A stretch of DNA of 64,000 nt from Coniferiporia sulphurascens (Eukaryota > Basidiomycota > Agaricomycetes > Hymenochaetales > Hymenochaetaceae): the NCBI GenBank assembly GCA_002794785.1, contig NBBA01000002.1:2418001-2482000 (forward strand), in the 5' to 3' direction. Shown here one piece after another: positions 52,368 to 64,000 of the stretch (positions are counted from its first letter, which is position 1; each line of letters starts with the position of its first letter). The notes beneath the pieces are model-generated. The model ran no database searches and was not told where the DNA came from. It saw nothing but the letters and a program-made list of their open reading frames with translations. Made by a program: the position numbers and the translations under genes.

Positions 52368-55300
52368 CTACATGAAGTCAATTGCTCTCTTCCTCCCTCT
52401 TGATGGACCTATATCGGTCTCCGTCTCTGCTGTTATAAGTAACTCTTCATCGTCAATCCCGTTTTTAGAGGCAGAATTGGATTGAAGATTGGCCAGATCC
52501 CGGACTGCTTCCGGCGGGCGCTTCTCAACCCACATACTCTCATCATCGTAATTGTCAGCGTCCACCTTCTTCCTCTTCCTCTTTTTCTCTCCGTCCCTTT
52601 CCTTCTCCCGACTTCGTGGGACTGGTTCCTCGCCTTCCTCATCCACCTCGAAGGACACCAGTGTCGTCTTGGTTTTCTTCCTTTTGCGCTCACGCTCCTT
52701 GCCACTATCTTTGTCTTTTCCTTTATCCCTCTTTTTCTCCTTGTCCTTTTGGCGCTCGGAGCGGGGAACAAAGGTGGGCTTGAATGATGCCATGTCAACC
52801 TTGCCAGCTGCATCGTTGTAGTCAACGGGAGCCGCCAATGGCTGAAGAGCTGATGTTGATGTTGGTGTCGTCAGTTCAGCCGATCCTCTAGGGCCGTCTG
52901 ATCCGACGGCCAGATGGGCATGTCCTTGCGAATCGCCATGAGGCTGTTGCCCCTCAACTTTGATTTCATCCACTACGTCCCCATTCGCATCTTCATCTCC
53001 ATTTTTGCCTTCATCTTCGTTCTCATCATCACTCGCAAATATTGCCTTGAAAATATCCAAAGAGGGCCTTTGGTACGTCAATATGTCGCGACCCTGCGTC
53101 TCGTCCTCACCGAGGCCGATGTTCGCAATGTCACGCCCGCGCCATCCTTTCCCTGCGCTTGATGAAGGTCCGGAATCCTCGCCTATTTGCGTCGACTCTG
53201 CCAAACCAGCCTGTGAGCCATCAGTAATGGATAAAAGGGCCCCATTTTGTAGATTTGGCGCATCGGTAGTCGTAGATGGTGCGACTTCCGTTGTTACCTC
53301 TACAACGGGCTCCTTCACTCCGAAGCGTTTGCACAAGAGTTTCGCCGGTACCCAGGGTTTCACCTCCCTTGTCAAGGGTCCATACATCCCCAGGCGCGCT
53401 GCATTCTCCTTTGGGCTTTCTTCCTTCTTTTCAGCTTCCTCTTCGATGTCCCTGGTGGGGGTTGAAAGATAAGAGCCCTCTTCCAATGGCCGATGCAAGC
53501 CCTCAAGTGCTTTTGCTCCGGTATCGAGAACTGCTGCACGAGTGAAGCGCCCGGCCATCGCACCGCTCACCGGCTTAAAGATTTGAGCGGAGCGTGCATA
53601 ATCCTGCAGCTCCCGCGCGAATGAATCGGCTGCCTGCCCTGGGGCACGTCCGAACGGCAGCTCATCCGAGCCTGTGGCCTGAGCCTGCAGAAATGCGGTG
53701 TACCGCGCCTGCTTCACGGCATCAGCTGTGAACGGTTGGAACCCTTGCAATGCCATTTTTGCAACCTGGGGATCAAGACGAGGGGCCGCCGCTTCTGGTT
53801 CAGGGGATGTAGGAGCATGTCCTGGCTTAGTTGGAGTTGAAGATCCGGGCTGGGCATTCCCAGTGGCCAGATTCTTTAAACGATCGCGATCCTTGGCAGA
53901 GAGATAGTCGAAGACCGAGCGAGGAGCAGCAGGTATAGGTGTTTCCCCTAGGAGGTTTCCACGCTAAGCAATAAGCCGATGTACGAGCTAGTAAGCACGC
54001 ATATAACAATAATCCGGATCTCGTCACATACCTGATCGTGCGTCAATAAAGTCCGGCGCCGACCCTGGGCATCCTTCGGTGGTTCTGTCTTAATCACATC
54101 TTGAGATGTAGTCCTCACGTTCTCCTTGTCCAGCTCCCAGACTCTGCGAGGGTCAGGAGTCCAGCCTTCCGGAACTTTCGGTGGTGGGAACCTGACATTA
54201 AGTCAATATAGAAGTGAGAGAATTAAAATGTTCAATCTGACCATTTCTCCTCTGTCAAAGGCTTTTCGTAAACCACGAAGCCCGGTAAGCAAGGCATTCC
54301 GTTTTTAAACGTCGCCCTTTCCCCCGGCATTGGCCTGCTTAAATGCGATGACGGTATAGAATTCTGGCTGAAGCAATGAGCGAATAACCACGGATGATAT
54401 ACAACACCTTACAGGCCTATCTCTCGGCGGTCGCTTATTGCGAGAGCCCACGGTCGTACGATCTTCATCGTCGTCATCGTCAAATGCGAGTCTACGATTG
54501 CCTCTGTCGAGACCACGATCGTAGATATCAATGTCATCTTCGTCAGCATCATTGAGAGCTCCGAGTCCAAACCCCGCTGTACAAAGACGCGAAAACGTAA
54601 GAGGAGCCCAGGCGCCGGTATGGTTTACCACGAACCACTGATATTTGGTCCTTGCCCCGCTTTGCCACCCGACTCAGTGGATACCATATCCGTTAATCCC
54701 ATACCAGGCTCATAACCAATTCCATACGAATTGTCTTTTCTTCCATAGAAAGGTACCTTAGTATCTATTGGAGGGTACAAATGTCGTTTTGCCTCATCGT
54801 GATCTTCAGTGTCTTCAAGGTCGTTCAAGGTCGATGGAAGTAGATGAGAAAGAGCTAACTGTCGCCTTCTTTCCTCATAAGTAATTTTCGGGCCAATACC
54901 ATGTCCAACTCGCCATCCCATCTTTTTGAGAATTTGGGCACCGACAGAGTCACGGGGGGCCGGGAGGAGCGCGGATTCTAGAGCACTAGTAATCGAACTG
55001 CAGGACGTCCATGAGAAAAGAGACATGCTGAAGGCATCGACTACACATACTCTTTCTCGACCCCTCCGGCGTCGCCCTTCCGGCCTTGTTCCCAGAAATC
55101 CAGGTCCATTTCTTCTGTAGTATCAACGAGCTTTAGATTATCACGCAGCTCTGCGAGGTCTTCTTCGTCCATGAAGTCCTCGGGACGCGCAGCCTTCTTC
55201 TTTGCTCTGTCTGCGCGTGAAGAGGTAAACGTAGCTGGAGCCCATCCTAAGAGAGAAAATGTTAGCTCAGTATTCTAAACTGGTCATATAAACCGACATG

Positions 55301-55647
55301 CCTTCCTTTGAGCCAACAGTGTTGAAGTACCCGGCGGAGAAGCCTCCCGTGAATGCGCCATGCAGTCTTCTGCGACCCTTCTCATCTCTGACCTGTTGGA
55401 TGGTGAGACCAGGCTGTATCATCGCCTTTTTAAAGGATGCTCACATCCTGTTTCCATAGTGGAACAAACTCGCCAGTGTCTCTGGACTTCTCAAGTGGCG
55501 GTAGGGGTGTACCAATCTACGGCCCTGTCAGCCCGAAAACAAAATTGTTATAATAAAATCACGAACGAGACAGAAGTTCTCATTGGCCTTCGCGCTTGCT
55601 GTGTCGACGCCGAGGTTACCGAGCTTGCGCTTTAATCTGCTCGTCAT
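52368..55647 (-). CDS. G-patch domain protein, GPATCH1/TOUGH-like (DUF1604)
   Basis: Putative spliceosome-associated G-patch protein that would activate a DEAH helicase. Start [20 protein letters not shown], followed across an intron by [20 protein letters not shown] and KQ, and [20 protein letters not shown], which are hallmarks of the DUF1604 N-terminus. The G-patch follows: [15 protein letters not shown], then [30 protein letters not shown], and the SURP-distal segment [20 protein letters not shown]. The large last exon (52368-53940) has [13 protein letters not shown] and [20 protein letters not shown], then a disordered lysine/acid-rich C-terminus ending [11 protein letters not shown] basic (KEK/RKRK)n tract near 52560-52760 looks like a nuclear signal. 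Shares a 291-bp divergent promoter with POL3. Confidence 0.88.
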
Positions 55648-55751
55648 TGGAACCTTTGCTGGGAATCGGGACGCTGCAGCCTGCGACACGGTTACGATCG
55701 CGGCGTGAGAATGTCTGACACATGCGACGCGTTCATAAGTCGTGAGCCGCG

Positions 55752-55793
55752 ACGCGACGTGCTCACCGCCCAACCGCCGTCACCCTTCGCGAC
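55752..55793. promoter_or_regulatory. ACGCG and TTCGCG motifs between the G-patch gene and POL3
   Basis: GACGCGAC (ACGCG at 55752-55756) and TTCGCGAC (55786-55793) lie in the 291-bp divergent region, 146-187 bp upstream of the POL3 start codon. The first matches a motif in the POL1 promoter exactly over eight bases. Possible MBF-type cell-cycle site; inference only. Confidence 0.4.
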
Positions 55794-55938
55794 ACACTTT
55801 CGTTTTCTCTGCGCACCCTGGCCATCCGCTATCCAGATAGGAGTAACATTTTACAAGAAGGAACTCCAGTAATCATGACACGGTAAACTCTTACCGTTAC
55901 TTATTTTCTAAGGTTATAACACCAACCCAAATCCTAGG

Positions 55939-58900
55939 ATGCCAGTTCAGACATCCTCTCAACCCGCGCCTAAGAAGCGCAAACTCGGCCCAACAGGCCC
56001 TTCCAGATCTCAAGGAACGCAAAACAGCTCGTTTGCGGACGTACTCGAAAAGCTTAAAGATGAAGCAACGGAGAAAGGAGGTGAGGATGGCACCACTTCA
56101 ATGACACAGTGCACTCACTCAGCTTGGTATCATTTGATAATCTCAGAAGCTGAGGGTGGATCCGACAGCTGGTCGCGTCCGATGCTCCGCCATTTTGATG
56201 AGAGGAAAGATACCATAAGTGTGTATGCAGAGTTGAATGCTGGTTTCCCCCTCTTACGCCTATGCCAAAAGTCTTTCAGCAAATCGACATCGACATTGAA
56301 GGGTCCGGGGAGGCCGGCGGAGTGTCCTTGCGAATGTTTGGGGTAACCCAAGTAAGTACTTCTTTCTCCCCGCCAGAATTGTCTATCAAGACTAGCTCAA
56401 GGATGGCCACAGTGTTCTCGCACACGTACATGACTTCTTGCCTTATTTTTATGTCCCTGCTCCACGTGGCTTCACAGAGGATGACTTAGAGGCATTTGCC
56501 GAGGAAATGAATGTGCGTTGAATGCATTTGTCTCCACATATTTGACGTACTGAAAGAAAAAAATAGAGGCAATTTGACGGAAGGACCATCGACCACGTTG
56601 AAATCATCAAAAGAAAAAGTCTTTGGGGATACAGAGGTGACGATTGGGTTCCCTTCATAAAGATTTTTGTTCAGAATCCGAGATCAGTACCGCGAGTTAG
56701 AGATAAGTGGACTCCGATCGATGTACTCGTAAAAAAAACTTACTTCTGCTATTTCCTGCACGCTCATTTGAAAAGGGCGAATGTCAATTCCGCGGTCTCT
56801 TTCCTGCAGAGACACCGACCTATGAGAGTAATATTGCTTATATACTCCGATTCATGATTGATACGAAGGTTGGCGTTTCGCCCTGTATCCTGGCTTGCAA
56901 GCTTTGAAGAGCTGACTGGCCATTGCTTAATGAAGGTCGTTGGTATGAATTGGATCGAAGTACCAGCTGGAAAGTACAAGCTGTTACCGCCAGACAAAAA
57001 GCGATCGCATTGTCAAATCGAGTTCAATGTTAGGTACGTAGAGTTAATATCCGTAGGGCACTGATAGTCTAATGGTTATACAGATGGGACCAGTTCATTT
57101 CTCACGCCCCTGACGGGGAATGGTCGAAGTTAGCGCCTCTCCGTATCCTAAGCTTCGACATCGAGTGTGCCGGCCGTAAGGGCATTTTCCCTGAAGCTCA
57201 GGTTGACCCTGTCATCCAAATTGCGAACATGGTGACTCGGCAGGGTATGTACAAGTATGTCTAATTAAGGTTGTTACTAAACAATTTGGTAGGCGAATCC
57301 AAACCGTTCATTCGTAACGTGTTTACATTGAATTCTTGCTCACATATCGTCGGCTCCCAAGTTCTTACGCACCAGAATGAGCTTGAGATGTTGGAAGCCT
57401 GGCGTAATTTCGTGGAGAAGGTCGATCCAGATGTCATCATTGGGTACAACATTTCCAACTTCGACTTGCCATACTTGCTAGACAGGGCAAATGCCATTAA
57501 ATCGAAAAAATTTGCGTTTCTCGGACGACTCAGGGGTACGTTAAGTTTATATTGTTTTATTTGGGGGGACTTACAGATTTGCGGTGAAAGGTATGAAGAC
57601 AGCAATAAAGGAAACACATTTTTCGTCGAAGGCGTTTGGCCAGCGCGATTCCAAAGAGACGGTAATAGAAGGCCGGTTACAACTGGATGTTTTACAATTT
57701 ATGCAACGAGAACACAAACTACGTAGCTACACTCTAAACGCCGTATGCGCGCAGTTCCTCGGAGAGCAAAAAGAGGATGTGCACCACTCTGTTATTACCG
57801 AGTTGCAGAATGGAACGGCGGAATCCAGGCGCCGTTTGGCCGTATACTGTTTGAAGGTAAATTACCGCCTTTTTCTGGCATGTTGCGGTCTAACGCTTTT
57901 TAGGATGCATATCTGCCTCAACGTCTCATGGACAAACTAATGTGTCTCGTCAACTATGCAGAGATGGCACGTGTGACAGGAGTGCCATTCAACTTCCTCT
58001 TATCACGAGGACAGTCCATTAAGGTCTTGTCGCAGCTGTATCGCCGAGCAAACGACGAGGGCTATGTAGTTCCAACTCTGAAAGGCGAGGGCTCCGACGA
58101 GCAGTATGAGGGGGCTACGGTTATTGAGCCAAAAAAAGGTTACTACGATGCGCCGATTGCGACGCTCGATTTCAGCTCTCTTTATCCTTCGATCATGATG
58201 GCACATAATTTATGCTATACAACTCTGCTGGATAAGAACACAATCGACCGACTGAAGCTCGTCAAGGGAGTTGACTACAATCAGACGCCGAATAATGGTA
58301 TGGTCATGTACGTATGATCATGGATGGTTCTACTAAAAACCCCGTCAGACTTATTCGCGACCAAAGAGAGGCGGAAAGGTTTACTACCCTCTATATTGGA
58401 AGACCTGATTGCCGCTCGTAAAAGAGCCAAAGCGGATCTCAAGAAGGAAACTGATCCCTTTCGTCGAGCGGTATTGGATGGTCGTCAGCTGGCGCTGAAG
58501 GTAAGCTCTTAGTTGGCTTTGTTTAACCTGGCATTTATAACTCCTGGTAGATTTCGGCCAATTCCGTATACGGTTTCACGGGAGCGACAATCGGAAAGCT
58601 GCCTTGTCTCCCTATTTCTTCTAGTGTCACGTCTTATGGGCGGCAAATGATTGAAAAGACCAAACAAGTACGCTTCTCCATGCTCCATTTACTCTTTTTA
58701 TGCTTACGTTGCAATAGGAAGTTGAAGCTGAATATTGCATTGCCAACGGTCGAGAACATGATGCCGAAGTTATTTACGGGGACACGGACTCCGTCATGGT
58801 GAAATTTGGTCCACAGGATTTGGCAACAGTAATGCAAATGGGCAGCGAGGCGGCAGACTTTGTCACAGCGAAATTCGTGAAGCCTATCAAGCTCGAATTC

Positions 58901-60167
58901 GAAAAAGTTTACTTCCCATACCTACTGATTAGCAAGAAGAGATACGCAGGTTTGTATTGGACAAAAACAGAGAAGTACGATAAAATGGATTCAAAGGGTA
59001 TCGAGGTACACCCCTTTTGATCTAGCATTTTGTATCGATACGAATTCTGACATTTCTCCGCGTAGACTGTGCGCAGAGACAATTGTCGTCTTGTCTCGAC
59101 TGTCATAGAGACATGTTTGCACAAGATGTTGATCGACAGAGATGTGAAAGGCGCCGAAGAGTATGTTAATCGTTTGGGTCCTGCGGAACTAACTCGACTA
59201 AACTTGATTTCCAGCTATACAAAACAAGTCATTGCTGATCTTTTACAAAACAAGATCGACATGTCTCAACTCGTGATTACGAAGGCATTATCGAAGACGG
59301 GTAGGCAAGATTCAAATACGCGCTTTTTCAGATTACGTTAATTTGGCTTTCTAGATTACGCTGGGAAGCAGGCGCATGTCGTACTCGCCGAACGAATGAA
59401 GGAACGTGATGCGGGATCGGCACCAGCCCTCGGTGATCGTGTAGCCTATGTCGTCATTAAGGGAATGAAAAGTAAGCGAAGGGCAGGCTTTTTATTTCGG
59501 TGAAGGATCAATTCTGACCGGTTACCTAGACGCTGCTGCATACGAAAAATCGGAAGACCCAATCTATGTCCTTGAGAACAGCATCCCTATCGACACCAAG
59601 TATTATCTAGAGAATCAGCTCTCCAAGCCGCTGCTGCGCATTTTTGAACCGATTCTTGGGGAGAAGGCGAACTCGTTATGTAAGTTTTTTTATGTGTTCC
59701 CTGTGGATAGTGTCTGACATTAAATCCAGTATCCGGAGACCATACTCGGACAATCCAAATCGCGACACCTACCATTGGTGGATTAATGAAGTTCGCTGTA
59801 AAGCAAATAACTTGCCTGGGTTGCAAAACTCCGCTCCGGGCCAACAATAGTAATAAAAGTGCGCCATATTACTGAATTTGTCCAAAAAGACAGTTGCTGA
59901 CGGTAGTCTGCCTCAGACGGTGTGGTATGCAATAACTGCCGCCCGCGCTTGGGTGAATTCTATCAGAAGCAAACGATCAGTACCTCCGCACTACAAACGT
60001 CGTACTCGCGTCTGTGGACGCAATGTCAACGCTGCCAGGGCTCGCTCCATCAGGATGTGCTTTGCACGAGCAAAGATTGTCCAATCTTTTACATGCGGAA
60101 GAAAGCACAGAAGGATGTGGAGGACTCCGTTGCAGTGCTCGAGAGGTTTGACAACGAAACATGGTGA
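55939..60167 (+). CDS. POL3: DNA polymerase delta catalytic subunit
   Basis: Replicative B-family polymerase for the lagging strand, with proofreading. Start [20 protein letters not shown], which includes a nuclear localisation-like KKRK. The N-terminal OB region and exonuclease motifs follow: [15 protein letters not shown] (Exo I, DIE), [20 protein letters not shown] (Exo II) and [15 protein letters not shown] (Exo III). Polymerase motifs are [20 protein letters not shown] (region II, about 58160-58220), [20 protein letters not shown] (region III) and [15 protein letters not shown] (region I, about 58769-58813). CysA is split by a 67-nt intron (59850-59916) that separates CLGC from CNNC. CysB (the 4Fe-4S site) is [19 protein letters not shown]. 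The protein ends in RFDNETW. About 17 short introns. All catalytic and proofreading acids appear present. Confidence 0.96.
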
Positions 60168-60565
60168 ATGCTACTCTAGAAAACTATTCGAAAACATCCC
60201 TACTACTTATTATGTCGTTGCCACTGGCACGTGAGGAATTGTACATTAGGCTAAGGCCGCCGTAACCCCTGTAATACTTATCACAGCAGATTAGTAGCCC
60301 TGAATTAAATACTGTCTCGTAAATGCCCTTGGAACCGATTGGACCAGGCATACTTAATAAAAAATGGCCCTTGCTATCAATGTCTTATTCCGGAAAGCGA
60401 CGGGGGCAAGACCCCACGGAGTTGAACGCGTCGCGACGCGCTCGGTCACAGTAGCTTGGTCACGTGTCTGTCAGTCGCTCTTCCACCAGCACCGTCTCAG
60501 CTAACCCTGATGGTGGTACTCACACTCACCCGCCGTCTTAATCACTAACCTGGCCCGCTGATATT
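60168..60565. other. Intergenic between POL3 and the HIRIP3-like gene
   Basis: About 400 bp with the POL3 3' flank and the promoter of the next gene. It holds the ACGCGT motif listed separately and a CACGTG E-box-like hexamer near 60462. No other structure was recognised. Confidence 0.5.
60426..60440. promoter_or_regulatory. ACGCGT and ACGCG motifs upstream of the histone chaperone gene
   Basis: A perfect MluI cell-cycle box ACGCGT (60426-60431) is followed by ACGCG (60436-60440), within an inverted CGCGTCGCGACGCG arrangement, 126-140 bp upstream of the start codon. In yeasts this hexamer is the MBF site of G1/S genes. Use here is inferred. Confidence 0.45.
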
Positions 60566-62454
60566 ATGGCCGTCAACATTGACAAGGCTATAGCTACGGC
60601 GCGAGAGGTGATTCAGAGGGCACATAAGGAAGGAAAGCTCAGGTCCGTCTCCACCACGCCCGTAATATTGCCCTCAATTTAGCTGAGACTGAATGAAACC
60701 GACCTCCGCTCGCCCTTCTGTTTACGACAGGCAACTTACAAACCGCATTGTCCGGGCAAAGGTTGAACAGCTGTTGAATCTCGAAGAAGGTACCCTTGCT
60801 GAAAAGGAGTACAAGAAACGTATAAACGAGGCGGTCGCATCTACTGTTGTACGCATGTCTTGCCAACCAACTCCTGCCATAATCAAATACTCTTCTTTCC
60901 GGTGCTGTCATAGGAATCTTTACAAAACGAAGATGACAAAAAGGGCATGGAGGAAACTGGGAGTAAGGCTAAAGCTGAGGTGCTGAACAAGGAGGCTGTC
61001 CCGAGTGAGGGTTCGGGCTCAAGCGGAAACAAAACGAAACCTGTGTCCACAAAGTCTGAAAAGAAAAAGATGCCTAAATCCAAATCTCCAGACAAATCTT
61101 CTGGCTCAGCAGAAGATTCTCAGAAAGAAGGAAAGACAAAGGGAAATTACAAGTCCAAAGTATGTTCGGCGTTCACACGGACAACGCATTCAATGGTGAC
61201 ACTCGAGTTCGTATAGGAGACTATCGAGCTTGACGATGAAGATATGGATTACACCGCAGACATACCAGCTGCGAAGCCTGTTGTTGAGGGTGTCCCACCC
61301 TCCACCAAAGGAAAACGGCGAGTGGATTCCAATGATGAGGTATACCGAGTACCCTGATATGTTGCTGCGCCTTATGAAAACTTTTACTGGATGCATTAGA
61401 ACGATGATCTGGAAGACGCGACACCCTCGAAGAGGCGGAAGAAAGCGGGAGAGACTACACCCAAACCGAAAAAACCGCGGGTATCTACGAGTGTAAAGAA
61501 AAAGAAAAATAGTGAGCCAGCCCCGGAAGCGAAGAAACCGGATAACACGTCTCCGACTCTCCCTTCAAATATCGAAGATGCCGAAGCTAAGGAAGGCGAG
61601 GTATCAATGATACCCTTTGCGCAAGTTACATGTTCTCTGATATTTTACCCCTGCAGAAAAGTGACTCAGAATTATCAGTCTTGCTTGACGGCCCTCCGAC
61701 GAAGAGGGGTGGTTCCTCTTCGAAATCCAAAGATAAGGTAAGTTTGGGGCGGAGAATATAATTAAGATTCTCGGCTTGATTCTTCTCCCATTAAAAAAGT
61801 CGGAAGGCGCCACAAAGGAGAAGTCCCGAGGAAAGAAAGCTACCAAAGAACTATCGGCTGACGAAGAGCAGATCAAAAAACTAAAAGTAGGCTGCCTCTT
61901 TTTCTTTTTCTTTCCTAAGCTATAACTGGTTGATGGCATCCACTTCTAAGAGCCTTGTGGTCGGGTGTGGTGTGCGCAAGATATGGTCTAAAGAATTCAA
62001 GGACTGTGAAACGCCGTCAAGTCAAATCGCGCATCTACGCCGTATGCTATCTGATCTAGGCATGAAAGGACGCTTCAGCATGGAGCAGGCCAAAGCCATC
62101 AAAGAAAAACGCGAGTTGGCCAAAGAGATGGGTACGTTTGTCTACTAGAATAGACGTTTCCGTCCGTTCTCTGACTTTTATGCAGATGATGTGCAGGAGT
62201 TTGCACAGAAATTCGTCGGCGGACGTTCGAGGCATTCATCAACGACAAAGGGAAAGGACCAGGCTGCTGACATGCAGGAAGGGGAAGGAGACGAGGAAGA
62301 GGATGAAGAGGACACACAAGGTGTGTCGCGTCGACCGAGGGTAAGCGGAATTAGGACCGTCTATTACTTGGGGAGGTGTGACTAACTCTTGATATTACAG
62401 AATGCACATCGAAGCATTATGGCTTTTCTGGGCGATCAGAGCGATTCCGATTGA
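60566..62454 (+). CDS. HIRIP3/CHZ-type histone chaperone-like protein
   Basis: Putative nuclear H2A-H2B chaperone of the HIRIP3/Chz group. Start MAVNIDKAIATAREVIQRAH. An N-terminal helical domain follows (RLNETDLRSPFCLRQ-type splice to LTNRIVRAKVEQLLNLEEGT, a DEK-C-like fold). The middle is a long lysine/serine/acid-rich disordered region with several KKRK-type signals. The conserved C-terminal block is SLVVGCGVRKIWSKEFKDCE, QIAHLRRMLSDLGMKGRFSM and EQAKAIKEKRELAKEMDDVQ, which is the HIRIP3 signature. After an acidic run (EGDEEEDEEDTQG) the protein ends IMAFLGDQSDSD. About nine short introns. The function is inferred from the C-terminal block only. Confidence 0.75.
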
Positions 62455-63132
62455 ACATTGTACGAAAGCGAAGCAATTGTGTATTGACCTTACTTTATAA
62501 GCTACTAATACAGACTTACCGGAGTGATAACGTGCAGCTTAATTGAGTTTATTCTTTTTTAATGCGTGAGCTCTGAATTCAATGGCGGCCGTACCATTAC
62601 CTCATCATCTGGTGATTCCATTCGATGACTATGAAGTTCGTATAAATCTGGGACTTTTTATGTATGGTGCCATTTCCTTCGAATGCCTCGTCCAACTCTG
62701 GCCAGGATCGGAAGATTCGATTTCTTTGATATCTTGAGCGGATTTCATTTTCTCCTTTCTGATGCGTCCTATAGGCAGCGGTGTCGAGGATGTCCACAAA
62801 GCGAGCCGTGATGCACGAATGCCATGTAGCTCCAGAGTGCATTCATTCCTCGTAAAAACTTTGTGCTCGAGGTCGGCAACGTAGGCATTGGCGGAGGATA
62901 TATGCACAATAGAGTCGGGTCCAAAGATTGTTTTGGTCGACCTATAATCCGGTAGATAGGCTATGGATGTGTCTCGTTCGAAGTGCGTGGTGTGTAAAGT
63001 CACGTGAGCATATACACACCACCCGCTACCACTACAATAGTGCTGTGCACCTCGAATATCGTAAGGACTGGGGGATACATAGATTGCATGGCATTGAGCT
63101 CGCAACTCACCCCCTCAGGCTGGTATTCTTCA
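62455..63132. other. Intergenic upstream of VPS25
   Basis: About 680 bp. A minus-strand frame at 62629-63105 (158 codons, beginning at TTG) and a plus-strand frame at 62928-63254 lack known domains. The second is the read-through of the VPS25 first exon. I annotate no gene here. Confidence 0.4.
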
Positions 63133-63910
63133 ATGTCTTCTCGTTCGCCGTACTAATCATTCGACGTACAGGATATTTGCTTCCTTCTATCCACGCCTTC
63201 CCGCCTTTCTTCACGTACGTCTCCCGTAGTATATTCTCGGGCTGTTGCTCTTAACACAAACGCGGTCTCCTTAAGTCGGCAAGCAAGCCCAACAACCCAG
63301 GCGACGAGCTCGGAACATTGGACGCGGCTTATCCTCTCGTATGCACGCCATCGACGACTGTTCTTCCTGCGCGTCCAGGACGCGGAGACTACAGGTCACG
63401 AATGGGACGAGGTCTTGCGAAATGAGCGCATAAACCGTACATGTACCACCTTCTGACTACAACGACTGTCAACTGAGATGCTTTCCGTAGGCCGCGTGCT
63501 CCCGGATTTTCTGACCTTCCTGCTCGGCGTACTCGTTGCGAAGAACGCCGCAGCATACGAGCCGGCGAAGCAGACACATACTGTGCTTCTCTACTGGCGG
63601 ACACCAGAGGAGTGGGGCGAGGCCCTACACGAATGGGTAGGCCGCTGTGTCTCTCCCTCTATATAAGTATGCGAGCATGACGCGTGAGCTCTGCTCCTTC
63701 CTTGATCTACAGGCCATCGCGACCGGTCAGCTCAACACGATCCTCACGTTCTACGAAATCACCGATCCACCCGTCGCATCACCATTGTCCGGTATCCCTG
63801 TCGTGCTGCTGCGCAGGGCCATTGGATGTCTCGCGAAGACCGCGCGCGCACAGATAATCGGCGTAGCGGACGGAGAGGGCGTCCGCTTCTTTGCAGGGAA
63901 CGCGAGGTGA
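63133..63910 (+). CDS. VPS25: ESCRT-II subunit Vps25
   Basis: Small two-winged-helix protein that links ESCRT-II to ESCRT-III in multivesicular body sorting. After a short first exon at the ATG near 63133 (probable 36-nt intron with a weak GTTCGC donor), YLLPSIHAFPPFFT joins across a 5' intron to RQASPTTQATSSEHWTRLIL then SYARHRRLFFLRV. This matches the family PPFFT..W..LIL pattern. Next come RVLPDFLTFLLGVLVAKNAA, TVLLYWRTPEEWGEALHEW, GQLNTILTFYEIT, VLLRRAIGCLAKTARAQIIG and DGEGVRFF. The protein ends GNAR at a TGA at 63908. Four introns. About 180 residues, the usual size. The start codon is the least certain part. Confidence 0.85.
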
Positions 63911-64000
63911 TTAACAATGTCCGTACACATATAGGTTCCGGTGCAGAATAAGGTCAATCATGCTGTATCCTTATTACACGAGAGTTTTTTTTGTATGAAA

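Noticed and set aside
57061..57085. A tRNA A-box-like sequence (TAGTCTAATGGTTA)
   Set aside because: It is the 3' end of a POL3 intron, directly before the acceptor CAG and the exon encoding WDQF. No B-box or cloverleaf follows.
62629..63105. A 158-codon minus-strand frame upstream of VPS25
   Set aside because: It starts at TTG, has no known motif and overlaps the likely VPS25 promoter.

Overview
The window looks like nuclear DNA of a mushroom-forming basidiomycete (Agaricomycetes). Genes are dense and broken by many GT-AG introns of about 50-70 nt. The proteins resemble fungal families (YAT amino-acid permease, Msc2 zinc transporter, DCR2 phosphatase, Crr1-type GH16, Rxt3). Two tandem F-box genes match a family that is often expanded in Agaricomycetes. 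No bacterial operon, CRISPR array, prophage, rRNA or tRNA gene was found.

Layout. 0.8-3.3 kb: an amino-acid permease on the minus strand in 14 exons, four of which are only 7, 9, 12 and 20 nt. 3.3-9.3 kb: gene-poor DNA holding a large inverted repeat (arms about 5717-6274 and 6812-7365). 9.3-24 kb: Msc2-like zinc transporter (+), mitochondrial ribosomal protein uL23m (-), flavin-reductase-like protein (+), DNA polymerase alpha POL1 (-), DCR2-like phosphatase (+) and a Crr1-like GH16 with an apparent frameshift (+). 24-27.7 kb: no confident gene. 27.7-36.4 kb: ribosomal protein uL5/RPL11, a decayed F-box copy, then two intact F-box/repeat genes in tandem. 37.4-64 kb: Rxt3 (-), DGAT2 (-), CDC48 (-), mitochondrial GatA (-), MAK11-like WD40 protein (+), GPATCH1-like G-patch protein (-), DNA polymerase delta POL3 (+), HIRIP3/CHZ-type histone chaperone (+) and ESCRT-II VPS25 (+).

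How the genes relate. Most are unrelated housekeeping genes, often in divergent or tightly convergent pairs. One thread is S phase: POL1, POL3 and the putative histone chaperone all carry ACGCG-type (MluI cell-cycle box-like) motifs close upstream, which suggests shared G1/S control. A second is mitochondrial translation (uL23m, GatA). The least conserved parts are the F-box array and the inverted repeat.

I see no clearly new molecular system. The observations most worth checking are the microexon-rich permease, the tandem F-box family with about 110-residue internal repeats and a decayed third copy, the inverted repeat, the GH16 frameshift and the shared ACGCG motifs. Exon borders were worked out by hand for the permease, RPL11 and the Rxt3 gene, where total exon length is a multiple of three. 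For the other spliced genes I give outer CDS limits and do not claim every junction.
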